From Bradyrhizobium sp. CCGUVB4N (GTDB taxonomy: Bacteria > Pseudomonadota > Alphaproteobacteria > Rhizobiales > Xanthobacteraceae): a DNA stretch of 64,000 nt. A model generated the notes under the pieces. That model was not told the DNA's origin, did no database searches, and saw only the letters and a program-made list of their open reading frames with translations. The position numbers were made by a program, and so were the translations under genes. Shown here piece after piece: positions 26,410-35,056 of this stretch. Each line of letters opens with the position of its first letter. The first letter of the stretch is position 1. The DNA is taken from assembly GCF_024199945.1 (NCBI RefSeq), contig NZ_JANADP010000001.1:3720001-3784000 (forward strand), written 5' to 3'.

Positions 26410-27342
26410 ATGACCACCAGCGACGATGCGGTGGCGGTCTTAGGTGTTCAAGCTCCACCGGTCACCGGGCGGGCATCGCGGTGGCGTCTGGCTCTGCCGG
26501 TCGGGCTTCTCGCCGTCCCGATGCTGGCATTCCTGACGTACTTCTTCTTCTATCCGGCGCTGGGACTGCTGTTCTCGAGCATCCAGACGCAGGACAGCCG
26601 CGGCATCATCGGCCGTCCCTTCACCCTTGCGCACTACGCCCGTCTGATCAACGTCGAGCTCTACGCCCGCGTGCTCTGGACGACGCTGCGGATCAGCATC
26701 ATCACCTCCGCGCTCGCGACGGTGCTCGCCTATCCCGTTGCGCTGGTGATGGTCAAAAGCCGTCCGATGGTCACGCGCATCATCACCTTGATCGTCATCG
26801 CGCCCCTGATCGTCAGCGTGGTCGTTCGTGGATACGGCTGGCAGCTCGTGCTCCAGAACGGTCCGAAGGGCATGCTGAACTGGATCCTGATGACGCTGCA
26901 TATCGTCGATGCGCCGATATCGGTCCTCTACACCGAGGTCGCCGTCGTCATTGGGTCGCTGCATGTGTTCTTCCCGATGATGGTTCTGCCGCTGGCCTCG
27001 GCGCTCGGCAAGATCGATCCCAACCTCGAAGACGCAGCCCGGATGCTGGGCGCGCCGTGGTGGAAGGTATTTCTTCGCGTGACGCTGCCGTTGAGCATGC
27101 CGGGCTTCGTGGCGGGCTTTACCCTGGTGTTCTCGCTCACCGCCGGCTCCTTCGTCATTCCAGCGATCCTCGGCGGGGCTTCGGCGGTCATGCTCGGCAA
27201 TCTGATCGAGCAGCAGATCTTCGTCGTCTATGACTGGCCGTTCGGCGCCGCGATTGCCGTCGTTCTCGTCGGCCTGGTCCTCGCGGTCAACGGCGTCTCG
27301 ATGTGGCTTCTGGAAGGACGGCGTCTCAGGAGGCCCGACTGA
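26410..27342 (+). CDS. ABC importer permease, PotB-like
   Basis: A 310-residue permease of the polyamine/opine/iron importer class. Six hydrophobic segments start with LPVGLLAVPMLAFLTYFFFY. The coupling loop is LEDAARMLGAPWWKVFLRVT. The ATG at 26410 has GAGGAC upstream; an ATG at 26341 is in frame without a ribosome-binding site. It overlaps the second permease by one base (TGATG). About 220 nt separate it from the aminotransferase, enough for its own promoter, though none was identified. Confidence 0.9.
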   Translation: MTTSDDAVAVLGVQAPPVTGRASRWRLALPVGLLAVPMLAFLTYFFFYPALGLLFSSIQTQDSRGIIGRPFTLAHYARLINVELYARVLWTTLRISIITSALATVLAYPVALVMVKSRPMVTRIITLIVIAPLIVSVVVRGYGWQLVLQNGPKGMLNWILMTLHIVDAPISVLYTEVAVVIGSLHVFFPMMVLPLASALGKIDPNLEDAARMLGAPWWKVFLRVTLPLSMPGFVAGFTLVFSLTAGSFVIPAILGGASAVMLGNLIEQQIFVVYDWPFGAAIAVVLVGLVLAVNGVSMWLLEGRRLRRPD

Positions 27343-28145
27343 TGGACGAGCGGTTTTCCGGCTTCGGCGCCTTCATCCTCTACACCATCACCGCCGGCAT
27401 GATGCTGTTCATCCTGGCGCCGCTGCTCCTCGTCATGGCGGTGTCGGTTTCCGATTCCTATTTCGTGACGTTCCCGCCGCAGGGCTTCACGCTGAAATGG
27501 TATGCCAAGGTTCTCCAGGACCGCGACTTCCTCGAGGCGATGCGGCTGAGCATTCTGCTCGCGCTCGGCACGACGGCGGGCTCGCTGCTGTTCGGCGTGC
27601 CCGCGGCTTTTGCGCTGGTCCGTGGCAGGTTCTTTGGCCTGGCGGCGATCAAGGGTTTCTTGCTGTCGCCGCTGATTTTCCCGGCGCTGGTCACGGGCCT
27701 GGCGCTGCTTCAGGTCCTGACCAAGCTCGGATCGCAGGATGCGCGGCTCAACCTCCTGATCGGGCATGTGGTCGTGACGTCGCCCTATGTGATCCGCACC
27801 GTCGTCACCAGCCTCCAGCTGGTGGATGAGAACCTGGAGGATGCGGCGCGGACCCTCGGCGCAAACCGGCTGACGACATTCTGGCGCGTGACGCTGCCGC
27901 AGATCGCCTCGGGCGTCGCCGCCGGCGGGCTGTTCGCCTTCATGGTGTCCTTCGACAATTATCCGGTCACGATGTGGCTGGCGAACTCGGAATATTCGCC
28001 CGTGCCGCTCGTGCTGATGCGGCAACTGGTCAACGTCTTTGATCCTTCCGTGCCGGCGATGTCGACGATCATCATCCTGATGGCGATGGTCGGCGTGCTC
28101 CTGCTGGAGAAACTGGTCGGCCTTCGCCGCGCGCTGGCTGCCTGA
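27342..28145 (+). CDS. ABC importer permease, PotC-like
   Basis: A 267-residue permease, translated from the ATG at 27342 with CAGGAGGC upstream. Hydrophobic segments begin FILYTITAGMMLFILAPLLL. The coupling loop is LEDAARTLGANRLTTFWRVT, and FMVSFDNYPVTMWL is characteristic of PotC-like subunits. It forms a heterodimer with the PotB-like permease. Confidence 0.92.
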   Translation: MDERFSGFGAFILYTITAGMMLFILAPLLLVMAVSVSDSYFVTFPPQGFTLKWYAKVLQDRDFLEAMRLSILLALGTTAGSLLFGVPAAFALVRGRFFGLAAIKGFLLSPLIFPALVTGLALLQVLTKLGSQDARLNLLIGHVVVTSPYVIRTVVTSLQLVDENLEDAARTLGANRLTTFWRVTLPQIASGVAAGGLFAFMVSFDNYPVTMWLANSEYSPVPLVLMRQLVNVFDPSVPAMSTIIILMAMVGVLLLEKLVGLRRALAA

Positions 28146-28173
28146 TGTGCATTGGTAGATGGAGATTGGACCC

Positions 28174-29238
28174 ATGAAGCTGACACGTAGGACTCTCATT
28201 AAAGCCGGTGCATCCGCGGTAGCCTTCCCGACGATCATCAGCCGATCGTGGGCGCAGGACGCCAAGCAACTGCACGTCGGCGTCTACAACTCCGCGCTGG
28301 GCAAGCTGATCCAGAAGGAGGTCATTCCGAAGTTCGAGGCCGAGTTCAAGTGCCGCGTCTTCACGATCGAGGGCGCGACGCTCTCCAACATCGCCGCCCT
28401 CCGCGCCACGCGTGATACGCCGCGCTTCAGCATGATGATGATGGACGATGTCGGCATCCCCCAGGCCAAGCAGGAAGGGCTGATCGACAAGCTCGATGCG
28501 GCCAAGATTCCGAATCTTGCCAAGGTCTATCCGCGCTATCTCTTCGAAGAGGATTATGGCGTCGGCTTCTCGATCTCGAGCGCGGCCATGTTCATCAATC
28601 CACAGGTGACGAAGCCGCTCGAGAGCTACGAGCAGATCTTCGACGCAAAATACCGCAAGCAGATATTGCTCAACACGCCAAAGAACACCCAGAGCGTGCT
28701 GATGCTGATCGTGGCGACGGCGCTGACGACGGGCAAGTCGCTGAAGGAAGCGCAATATCTCGTCGATAGCGGCTGGGACAAGCTCGCGACCCTCAAGCCC
28801 AACGTCCTCACGATCTACGACAGCGAGGCGCAGGTGCTCCAGGTGGCCCAGGGCCAGGCGACGATCGGCGGTATCGAATATTCGAAGGCCATCTATCCGC
28901 ACACGGCCAAGGGCATGCCGCTCGACATGACGTTCCCCAAGGAAGGCGCCTTCACCGGCATCAACAGCATGACGCTGGTCAAGAATGCGCCGGAGCCCGA
29001 GCTTGCCTGTGCCCTGATCAACCGTATTCTCGAGCCATCGGTCGCCAAGATGCTGTCCGAGCAGACGCTCAGCGCGCCGTCGGTGAGCGGCATCGACTTC
29101 AAGCCGGAGACGGCCAAGTTCCTGGCCTATCCCGACACCAAGGCCGCCGATCTCGGACTGTTCACGCCGGATTGGAAGTTCATCGTTCCACGCCGCGGCC
29201 CGTGGCTGGAGCGCTATAATCAGGTGTTCACGAGCTAG
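28174..29238 (+). CDS. Periplasmic solute-binding protein, PotD/AfuA class, Tat-like signal
   Basis: A 354-residue binding protein starting MKLTRRTLIKAGASAVAFP. The TRRTLIK sequence resembles a twin-arginine export signal, with cleavage near SWA-QDAK. The mature part (LHVGVYNSALGKLIQKEVIP, then FSMMMMDDVGIPQAKQEGL) fits the extracellular solute-binding family used by polyamine-, opine- and iron-type importers. It lies between the permeases and the PotA-like ATPase. The ligand may be the compound handled by the Pxp genes downstream (inference). Confidence 0.9.
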   Translation: MKLTRRTLIKAGASAVAFPTIISRSWAQDAKQLHVGVYNSALGKLIQKEVIPKFEAEFKCRVFTIEGATLSNIAALRATRDTPRFSMMMMDDVGIPQAKQEGLIDKLDAAKIPNLAKVYPRYLFEEDYGVGFSISSAAMFINPQVTKPLESYEQIFDAKYRKQILLNTPKNTQSVLMLIVATALTTGKSLKEAQYLVDSGWDKLATLKPNVLTIYDSEAQVLQVAQGQATIGGIEYSKAIYPHTAKGMPLDMTFPKEGAFTGINSMTLVKNAPEPELACALINRILEPSVAKMLSEQTLSAPSVSGIDFKPETAKFLAYPDTKAADLGLFTPDWKFIVPRRGPWLERYNQVFTS

Positions 29239-29249
29239 GACAGGTTGTC

Positions 29250-30344
29250 ATGAGGTCTTCCGAAGTCAGGCTTGACCACCTGGTCAAGGAATACAACCGC
29301 ACCGTTGCAGTCGACGACGTCTCGCTCACGATCGAGCCCGGCCATATGGTCGCGCTGCTCGGTCCGAGCGGATGCGGCAAGACGACCTGCTTGCGCATGA
29401 TCGCCGGGCTGATCCGCCCGACATCCGGCGATGTCTTCGTCAACGACCAGAAGATGACCGGCGTTCCCGTGCATCGCCGCAATGTCGGGATGCTGTTCCA
29501 GAACTACGCGCTGTTTCCTCATCTGACCGTCGAGGAGAACATCGCCTTCGGCCTCGAGATGCGCGGGATCTCCAAGGCCGATGCCGCAAGGAAGGTCGGC
29601 GAAGCCCTCAATCTCGTCCAGCTGTCCAGCTTCGGGAAGCGCTATCCGGCGCAACTCTCAGGCGGCCAGCAGCAGCGCGTCGCATTGGGACGGGCCCTGG
29701 TGATCGAGCCGGCCATGCTGCTGCTCGACGAGCCGCTCGGGGCGCTCGACAAGGGGCTTCGCGAGAGCATGCAGGTCGAGCTGCGCGCCCTTCAGCGCAG
29801 GCTCGGTCTGACCACCGTGATGGTGACCCACGATCAGGACGAAGCCCTGACGATGGCTGACAAGATCGTGGTGATGCGCGATGGCAAGCTCGAACAGGTC
29901 GGCTCTGCGACGGAAATCTACCAGCGCCCGACCTCGAAATTCGTTGCGCAGTTCATCGGCGCGTCGAATCTGTTCGAAGGACCCGTCGAGCAGCGCAACG
30001 GGAGCGGGGCGCTCGTTCGTGTCTCGCCCGAATTGAGCCTTCAGGTCGACCAGATCCCGCAATCGGCAGGCGACGTAATGGTCTCGATCAGGCCGGAAGC
30101 GATCGTGGTCGAGCGCGTTGGCCAGAGCCCGGCGGCGCAACGCGCCAACAGCGTGATGGCGCGTGTCGACCAGGCCATCTATCGCGGGTTCGTCAGTCAC
30201 TACTATCTCAAGACGCCGAGTGGCGGCCAGATCATCGTATTCGAGCAGAACCAATCGCAGCAGGCCGGTCTTCGATACGCGGTGGGCGAGGAGGTCGTGG
30301 CGCGGTGGGAATCGCCCAGCAATCACGTCATCGCGCGTCACTGA
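29250..30344 (+). CDS. ABC importer ATPase, PotA-like
   Basis: A 364-residue ATPase with Walker [10 protein letters not shown], signature LSGGQQQR, Walker B MLLLDEPLGALD, H-loop MVTHDQDEALT and a C-terminal TOBE domain. It starts 11 nt after the binding-protein gene. About 140 nt, with a short CGTGGC/GCCACG stem at 30445-30459, separate it from pxpB, so the 5-oxoprolinase genes may be on the same transcript. Confidence 0.92.
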   Translation: MRSSEVRLDHLVKEYNRTVAVDDVSLTIEPGHMVALLGPSGCGKTTCLRMIAGLIRPTSGDVFVNDQKMTGVPVHRRNVGMLFQNYALFPHLTVEENIAFGLEMRGISKADAARKVGEALNLVQLSSFGKRYPAQLSGGQQQRVALGRALVIEPAMLLLDEPLGALDKGLRESMQVELRALQRRLGLTTVMVTHDQDEALTMADKIVVMRDGKLEQVGSATEIYQRPTSKFVAQFIGASNLFEGPVEQRNGSGALVRVSPELSLQVDQIPQSAGDVMVSIRPEAIVVERVGQSPAAQRANSVMARVDQAIYRGFVSHYYLKTPSGGQIIVFEQNQSQQAGLRYAVGEEVVARWESPSNHVIARH

Positions 30345-30482
30345 AGCAGGGGACGAGCGCGGCGTCTTGCGGGCAATCGACATCCCTTATACCCGCAGAC
30401 GAACATCGTCTTGGATCGGCTTGTGTCGCTTGGCTAGATTTGATCGTGGCAGCGCCACGGGCGTTCGACCAGCGAGGCCCTT

Positions 30483-31178
30483 TTGTCGATTAATCAGCCC
30501 AACGCTCCCTTTGTCGGCACGATCGAGAAAAGCCCGAAGATCAGCCTGATCGGCACGCTTGCGATGCTGGTCGAGGCGCCGGGTGATTTCGACCTGGTGC
30601 AGCAAGGACGCATCTGGGCTTTTGCGGATGCGGTTTCGACCTGGCCCGACGTCCAGGAGGCCGTCATAGGCGTCACCAATGTGATGCTCGTCTTCGAGCA
30701 GCCGCCGGCGGATATCGGCATGCTCAGCGCTTCAATCGTCGAATTGTGGCATCGCGTGCCGAGTCGCAAGGCCGACGGCAAGCTCATCGAGATCCCCGTC
30801 GTCTATGGCGGGGAGCTCGGCTTCGACTTGCCGGCGGTTGCGGACCGTGCCGGATTGTCCGCGCGTGACGTCATCCGGATTCACAGTGAAGGCGAATACA
30901 CCGTCTGCGCGGTCGCGAGCTCGCCGGGGTTCGGCTACCTCCACGGCCTCGATCCGCGCATCTACATGCCGCGCAAATCCGTGCCGTCGCTCAACATGCG
31001 CGCAGGTTCGGTGACGATCGGCGGAATGCAGACCGGCGTGGCGGTGCTGACAAGCCCGAACGGATGGAACGCGATCGGATGGGCCTCGGTTGCGATGTTC
31101 GATCCGAAGTCCGAGCAACCGTCGCTCATGCTCCCGGGCGACCGTGTCCGATTCAGAATCGATCGGGTCGAGCTGTGA
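30483..31178 (+). CDS. pxpB: 5-oxoprolinase subunit PxpB (KipI/AHS1 family), copy 1
   Basis: A 231-residue PxpB. In E. coli PxpABC hydrolyses 5-oxoproline to glutamate with ATP. The family features are an N-terminal swapped domain (ISLIGTLAMLVEAPGDF), VTNVMLVFEQ, and the conserved GFGYLHGLDPRIYMPRK segment. The TTG start at 30483 is preceded by GCGAGGCCC; no ATG exists near the expected N-terminus. The next gene starts within its stop (GTGA overlap), so PxpB and PxpC form a coupled pair. Confidence 0.9.
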   Translation: MSINQPNAPFVGTIEKSPKISLIGTLAMLVEAPGDFDLVQQGRIWAFADAVSTWPDVQEAVIGVTNVMLVFEQPPADIGMLSASIVELWHRVPSRKADGKLIEIPVVYGGELGFDLPAVADRAGLSARDVIRIHSEGEYTVCAVASSPGFGYLHGLDPRIYMPRKSVPSLNMRAGSVTIGGMQTGVAVLTSPNGWNAIGWASVAMFDPKSEQPSLMLPGDRVRFRIDRVEL

Positions 31179-32152
31179 TCGAGATATTGGCCAGCCCCGC
31201 CTTCAACACCATCCAGGATCTTGGTCGCCACGGCGCGCGTCGTTTCGGTGTGAGCACGTCGGGCGCCATGGATCCGGTCGCGCTCGCCGCCGGCAACGCG
31301 CTGCTCGGCAATGACGACAATGCGGCTGGCATCGAGATCCAGACCTTTCCGTTCCGCCTGCGCTTCCAGACAGATGCCGCGTTTGCGCTCACTGGCGCGG
31401 ATCACGATTCGACCCTGGCGGGGTCAACCGTCCGGCCGTGGTGGTGCATGCAGGCCAGGGCGGGCGAGGTTCTCGCGATCACCGCGCCGCGGCGTGGCGC
31501 GCGGATCTACGCGACGTTCGGCGGGGGCATCGATGTTCCGCGCGTGCTGGGCTCACGGAGCACGCATCTGCGCGGCGGCTTCGGCGGGCTTGAGGGCCGT
31601 ACCTTGCAGGCCGGCGACGTCGTGCCGATCGGGTGTTCGCCGCACAGAAGCGACGGCCGCTTCGGCTTCGGCGTCGCGCCGCCGGATGTCGCGATCGCGA
31701 GCGCGGCTCCCGCGGATGACCGCGTGCTGCGGATACGTGTCCTGCGGGCCGGCGAGCATGATTTGTTTTCGGAGGCGATGCAGGCGGCGTTCTGGTCCAC
31801 GACGTGGAAGATCAGCGCCCAGAGCGACAGAGGCGGCTATCGTCTCACTGGCGGCAAGCTGACATTGGACGCACCCGTCGAGATGCGCTCGCATGGCGTC
31901 GTGACTGGCGTCGTGCAGGTGCCGCCGAGCGGCGAGCCGATCATCCAGATGAGCGACGCCAACACGGCCGGTGGCTATCCGAAGATGGCAGCCGTGATCC
32001 AGGCCGATCTCTGGCGCCTCGGCCAGGCGGCGCCGGGCTCGTTCATCGCCTTCAACGAGGTGAGCTACCAGGACGCGGTCGCGGCCATGGCTCCCGTCAA
32101 CGATTACCTCGCGAAGTTGCGTGCGACCGTGGATCTCTATCGAGCGCTTTAG
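31175..32152 (+). CDS. pxpC: 5-oxoprolinase subunit PxpC (KipA/AHS2 family), copy 1
   Basis: A 325-residue protein of the biotin-dependent-carboxyltransferase-like AHS2 family. Typical segments are FNTIQDLGRHGARRFGVSTS, GAMDPVALAAGN, the FGGGIDVPRVLGSRSTHLRG loop and QMSDANTAGGYPKMAAVI near the C-terminus. The GTG start at 31175 overlaps pxpB by 4 nt. It has exactly the same length as the second copy on the other strand (33420-34397). Its stop codon abuts a palindromic repeat that separates it from pxpA. Confidence 0.9.
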   Translation: MIEILASPAFNTIQDLGRHGARRFGVSTSGAMDPVALAAGNALLGNDDNAAGIEIQTFPFRLRFQTDAAFALTGADHDSTLAGSTVRPWWCMQARAGEVLAITAPRRGARIYATFGGGIDVPRVLGSRSTHLRGGFGGLEGRTLQAGDVVPIGCSPHRSDGRFGFGVAPPDVAIASAAPADDRVLRIRVLRAGEHDLFSEAMQAAFWSTTWKISAQSDRGGYRLTGGKLTLDAPVEMRSHGVVTGVVQVPPSGEPIIQMSDANTAGGYPKMAAVIQADLWRLGQAAPGSFIAFNEVSYQDAVAAMAPVNDYLAKLRATVDLYRAL

Positions 32153-32153
32153 C

Positions 32154-32198
32154 GCATGATCCGGAAAAGCGTGAAGCTGTTTTCCGAAAAGATCATGC
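32154..32198. repeat. Bradyrhizobium-type palindromic intergenic repeat
   Basis: GCATGATCCGGAAAA (32154-32168) faces TTTTCCG (32180-32186) and GATCATGC (32191-32198), so both arms are inverted copies with a small internal offset. I recognise this as a dispersed intergenic palindrome common in Bradyrhizobium and Rhodopseudomonas chromosomes. It sits between pxpC and pxpA and would fold into a hairpin in the transcript. Confidence 0.75.
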
Positions 32199-32243
32199 TC
32201 AAGCACAAGTGGACGTCAACAATAACAAGAGCAGGGTACGAAC

Positions 32244-33011
32244 ATGAAAATCGGCATCAATTCGGACATGGGCGAAGGCTTCGGTAATTATCGCATCTGC
32301 GATGACGAGGCGCTGATGGGCATCATCTCGTCCGCCAACGTGGCGTGCGGCTTCCACGCCGGCGATCCCATCATCATGGATCGCATGGTTCGCCTGGCGA
32401 AGCAGAAGGGGGTTGAGGTCGGTGCCCATCCGGGCCTGCCCGATCTGCTCGGGTTTGGCCGCCGCGTGATCCAGATGGATGCCGCCGAGCTGGAGAAGCA
32501 CATGGTCTATCAGATCGGCGCCTTGCAGGCGATCGCGGCCAATGCGGGTCACCGCGTGACTCATGTCAGCTTCCACGCGGCGATGGGCAACATGGTCAAC
32601 GCCGACCCTGATATGGCCGATGTCGTCGCTCGCGCGATTGCGACCATCAATCGCGATTTCATCGTGTTCTCGCAGCCGGATGCCGCGATCGTGCACGCCG
32701 CGCGCAAGGTGGGGCTGCGTATCCTCACTCTGTTCCTGGCCGACCGCGCCTATGACGAGAACGGCCATCTGGTGTCCCGCAAGCTTCCCAACTCCGTCAT
32801 CACGTCCACCGAAGCCGTGGCCGAACGGGTCAAGCGCTTTCTCGATAGTGGCACCGTGCGGACGATCGAGGGCAAGTCGATCAAGGTCGAGGCGCGCTCG
32901 ATCCTGATCCACAGTGACACGCCTGGATCGGTCAACCTCGCCGGCACGGTGCGCCGCGTGATCGAGCAGGGCGGCGGCGAAGTCACGCCCGCAACGGTCC
33001 TGCTCAATTGA
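32244..33011 (+). CDS. pxpA: 5-oxoprolinase subunit PxpA (LamB/YcsF family)
   Basis: A 255-residue LamB/YcsF protein, the third subunit of PxpABC. The N-terminus INSDMGEGFGNYRI, the SSANVACGFHAGDP motif and EVGAHPGLPDLLGFGRR are diagnostic. Only one pxpA copy is present although pxpB and pxpC are duplicated, so the plus-strand set is the likely true 5-oxoprolinase. Its 3' end overlaps the convergent carrier-like gene by 8 nt. Confidence 0.93.
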   Translation: MKIGINSDMGEGFGNYRICDDEALMGIISSANVACGFHAGDPIIMDRMVRLAKQKGVEVGAHPGLPDLLGFGRRVIQMDAAELEKHMVYQIGALQAIAANAGHRVTHVSFHAAMGNMVNADPDMADVVARAIATINRDFIVFSQPDAAIVHAARKVGLRILTLFLADRAYDENGHLVSRKLPNSVITSTEAVAERVKRFLDSGTVRTIEGKSIKVEARSILIHSDTPGSVNLAGTVRRVIEQGGGEVTPATVLLN

Positions 33012-33429
33012 TCGAGCTGCCCTCGGGCAACGGGCGGATGCGCGCGATCGCGGTGCCGTAGCCGACCGTTGCGCCGGGCTCCGCGATCACGGCATCGACG
33101 ATGCCGGTGGCGGGCGCCACGATGGGCGCATACAGCAAGCCGATCCTGACGAGGCCGACGATCGCGCCGGCCTCGACCCGTTGACCCGGTGCGACGAACG
33201 GCCTGTCCCGCCAGGGATGGGCCGTGAGGAAATGCCCTGCGACGTCGGCTTTGGCGATAACGGAATGGTCGACAGCCGGGGTCGCAAGCATCGGTGACTC
33301 TGCCATGCGTGGGCCGGTGTCGACGACAAGCTTCAGGGATTGGCCGGGCTGCTCGATTTCGATCGTGGCGACGCCGGACCTTTCGAGGATTTGCGCGAGA
33401 TGCGCGATCTCGGTCAGCTCTATCGGCAT
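33004..33429 (-). CDS. Biotin-carrier-like protein lacking the biotinylation lysine
   Basis: A 141-residue protein shaped like a biotin carboxyl carrier. The N-terminal stretch (IAHLAQILERSGVATIEIEQ) is AccB-like, followed by a C-terminal lipoyl-type beta domain (about 75-135). Aligned with the true AccB nearby, the anchors VEAG, GIV and ARI match. However, the biotinylation site EAMK is replaced by RIGL (95-98), so Leu98 stands where biotin-Lys should be. Its ATG at 33429 overlaps the end of pxpC copy 2 by 10 nt, so it is translationally coupled to that operon. It may be structural or regulatory rather than a biotin carrier (inference). Confidence 0.75.
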   Translation of the reverse strand: MPIELTEIAHLAQILERSGVATIEIEQPGQSLKLVVDTGPRMAESPMLATPAVDHSVIAKADVAGHFLTAHPWRDRPFVAPGQRVEAGAIVGLVRIGLLYAPIVAPATGIVDAVIAEPGATVGYGTAIARIRPLPEGSSIN

Positions 33430-34397
33430 GTTCTGATCTCCTCGATAAGACGCACATGGGTCCTGAGCCGCTCGAGATACGCTGACATCTCGGCCTCGGC
33501 CGCAAGTGCATCGGCGTAAGCCGTCTGCTCGAACCGCAGCTTGCTGCCGAGCCGCGCCTGCCCGACGCGCCACAGGTCAGCCCGGATCACGGTTGCGATC
33601 TTCGGATAGCCGCCGGACGTCTGGGCGTCGCGCATCTGGATGATCGGCTGCCCGTTCGGCGGAATCTGGATCACGCCGGGCACGATGCCGTGCGAGCGCT
33701 TCTCGATCGGCGATTTCGGCTTCACGGCGGGGCCCTGCAGGCGATAGCCGTAACGGTTGCTCTGCGGCGTGATCTTCCAGCGACTGGACCAGAACAGCGC
33801 CTGCGTGGCGGCGTCGAACCCGTCATATTCGCCGGCGATCACGACCCTGACGACGGTCTCGTCTGCGGCAGCGTTCGGCCGCACCAGCGTGATCTCGGCC
33901 GGCTGGACCCCGAGATCCCCAATGATCGCGGGCGAAGCGTCGCAGGGCAGAATGTCCCCGGGCTGGAGCGGCCGTCCGTGCCAGCCGCCGAACTCGCCGC
34001 GAAACTGCGTGCTGCGGGAGCCCAGCACCATGGGCACGTCGATGCCGCCGCCGAATGCCAGATAGCTTCGTGCGCCGCGGGGCATCGCCTTGATGATCAG
34101 GATATCGCCGGCGCGGGCGTGCGAACGCCACCATGGCGGAATCGCGCGTCCTGCGATCTCGGCCTCGACATCGGCGCCGGTGAGCGCAAAGGCCAAGTCC
34201 CGGTCGAAACGAAGCTTGAACGGCAGCATCGGGATTTCGATGCCGGCTGCGTTCTCGTCGTTGCCGAGAAGGATGTTGCCGGTACGCAGGGCGACATCGT
34301 CCATTGCGCCCGACGTGCCGACCCCAAAGCGATACTGGTCGAAGCGACCGAGATCCTGGACGCTGGCAGGCCCTGTGACTGACAGGATCTCGATCAC
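33420..34397 (-). CDS. PxpC/KipA (AHS2) family protein, copy 2
   Basis: A 325-residue AHS2-family protein starting at GTG 34397, overlapping the AHS1 gene by 4 nt. Upstream codons to 34931 belong to another frame's gene. It shares with copy 1 the segments ASVQDLGRFDQYRFGVGTSG, FGGGIDVPMVLGSRSTQFRG and QMRDAQTSGGYPKIATVI. In urea carboxylase the carboxyltransferase domain is built from AHS1 plus AHS2. Because this copy is coupled to accB and accC, it likely forms the carboxyltransferase of a split biotin enzyme rather than a second 5-oxoprolinase (inference). Confidence 0.88.
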   Translation of the reverse strand: MIEILSVTGPASVQDLGRFDQYRFGVGTSGAMDDVALRTGNILLGNDENAAGIEIPMLPFKLRFDRDLAFALTGADVEAEIAGRAIPPWWRSHARAGDILIIKAMPRGARSYLAFGGGIDVPMVLGSRSTQFRGEFGGWHGRPLQPGDILPCDASPAIIGDLGVQPAEITLVRPNAAADETVVRVVIAGEYDGFDAATQALFWSSRWKITPQSNRYGYRLQGPAVKPKSPIEKRSHGIVPGVIQIPPNGQPIIQMRDAQTSGGYPKIATVIRADLWRVGQARLGSKLRFEQTAYADALAAEAEMSAYLERLRTHVRLIEEIRTCR

Positions 34398-35056
34398 CGG
34401 ATCACCCGTTCGATCTCGAAGCGGATGGTATCGCCCGGTGCGAGTGCGGCTGGCGTCGGCCAGGACGGATCGAAGAAGGTCCAGCTCGTATGGCCGATGG
34501 CGTGCCAGCCGCTCGGTCCGGGCGAAGCGGAGACCCCGGTCTGCGATCCGCCGATCGACACTGAGCCGCCCGCGGAGCGTTGCAGCGGTGTCTGCCGTCG
34601 CGGCATGGTGATGCGCGGGTCCATGCCGCCGAGATAGCAATATCCGGGATGGCTGCCGAGTGCGAACACGGTGTACAGCGGGGCGGCATGGATCGAGATC
34701 ACGTCGTCGACGGACAGGCCGCAATGGTCGGCCACGGACTGAAGCTGCGATCCGATCTCGCCGCCATAAGTCACCGGCAGCCTGATCTCGCGGCCGCCGA
34801 TCGCGAGGCCTTCTGCCGCGTCCCAGCCGTCGTTGAGCGCAGCAATCAAGGTGTCGAGCTCGCAGGGCGGCGTGTCGAAGGTCAGCATCAAGTTGGTGAT
34901 GCCGGGAATGGCCTCGCGGATTCCTGGCCATTTCGATGCGGTGGCCGCCAGCGACCAGATGCGCCGCTGGTGCGGCAGGTCGAATGCGCCGGGCGCCTCG
35001 AACAGGAGGGCCGATGTGCCGAGCAGGCTGATCTGCGGCCGGTCCGGCGTCGTCAT
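34394..35056 (-). CDS. PxpB/KipI (AHS1) family protein, copy 2
   Basis: A 220-residue AHS1-family protein. Matching segments to copy 1 include [39 protein letters not shown] and SIGGSQTGV. Its ATG at 35056 overlaps accC by 4 nt and its end overlaps copy 2 of the AHS2 gene by 4 nt. It is expected to pair with that AHS2 protein. Its operon lacks a second pxpA, which argues against a simple duplicate of 5-oxoprolinase. Confidence 0.88.
   Translation of the reverse strand: MTTPDRPQISLLGTSALLFEAPGAFDLPHQRRIWSLAATASKWPGIREAIPGITNLMLTFDTPPCELDTLIAALNDGWDAAEGLAIGGREIRLPVTYGGEIGSQLQSVADHCGLSVDDVISIHAAPLYTVFALGSHPGYCYLGGMDPRITMPRRQTPLQRSAGGSVSIGGSQTGVSASPGPSGWHAIGHTSWTFFDPSWPTPAALAPGDTIRFEIERVIR

Noticed and set aside
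33004..33429. The lysine-less carrier gene as a decaying pseudogene
   Set aside because: It has an intact frame, a sensible start overlapping the upstream gene, and retained core glycines. Loss of function in strain-specific decay cannot be excluded without homologues.
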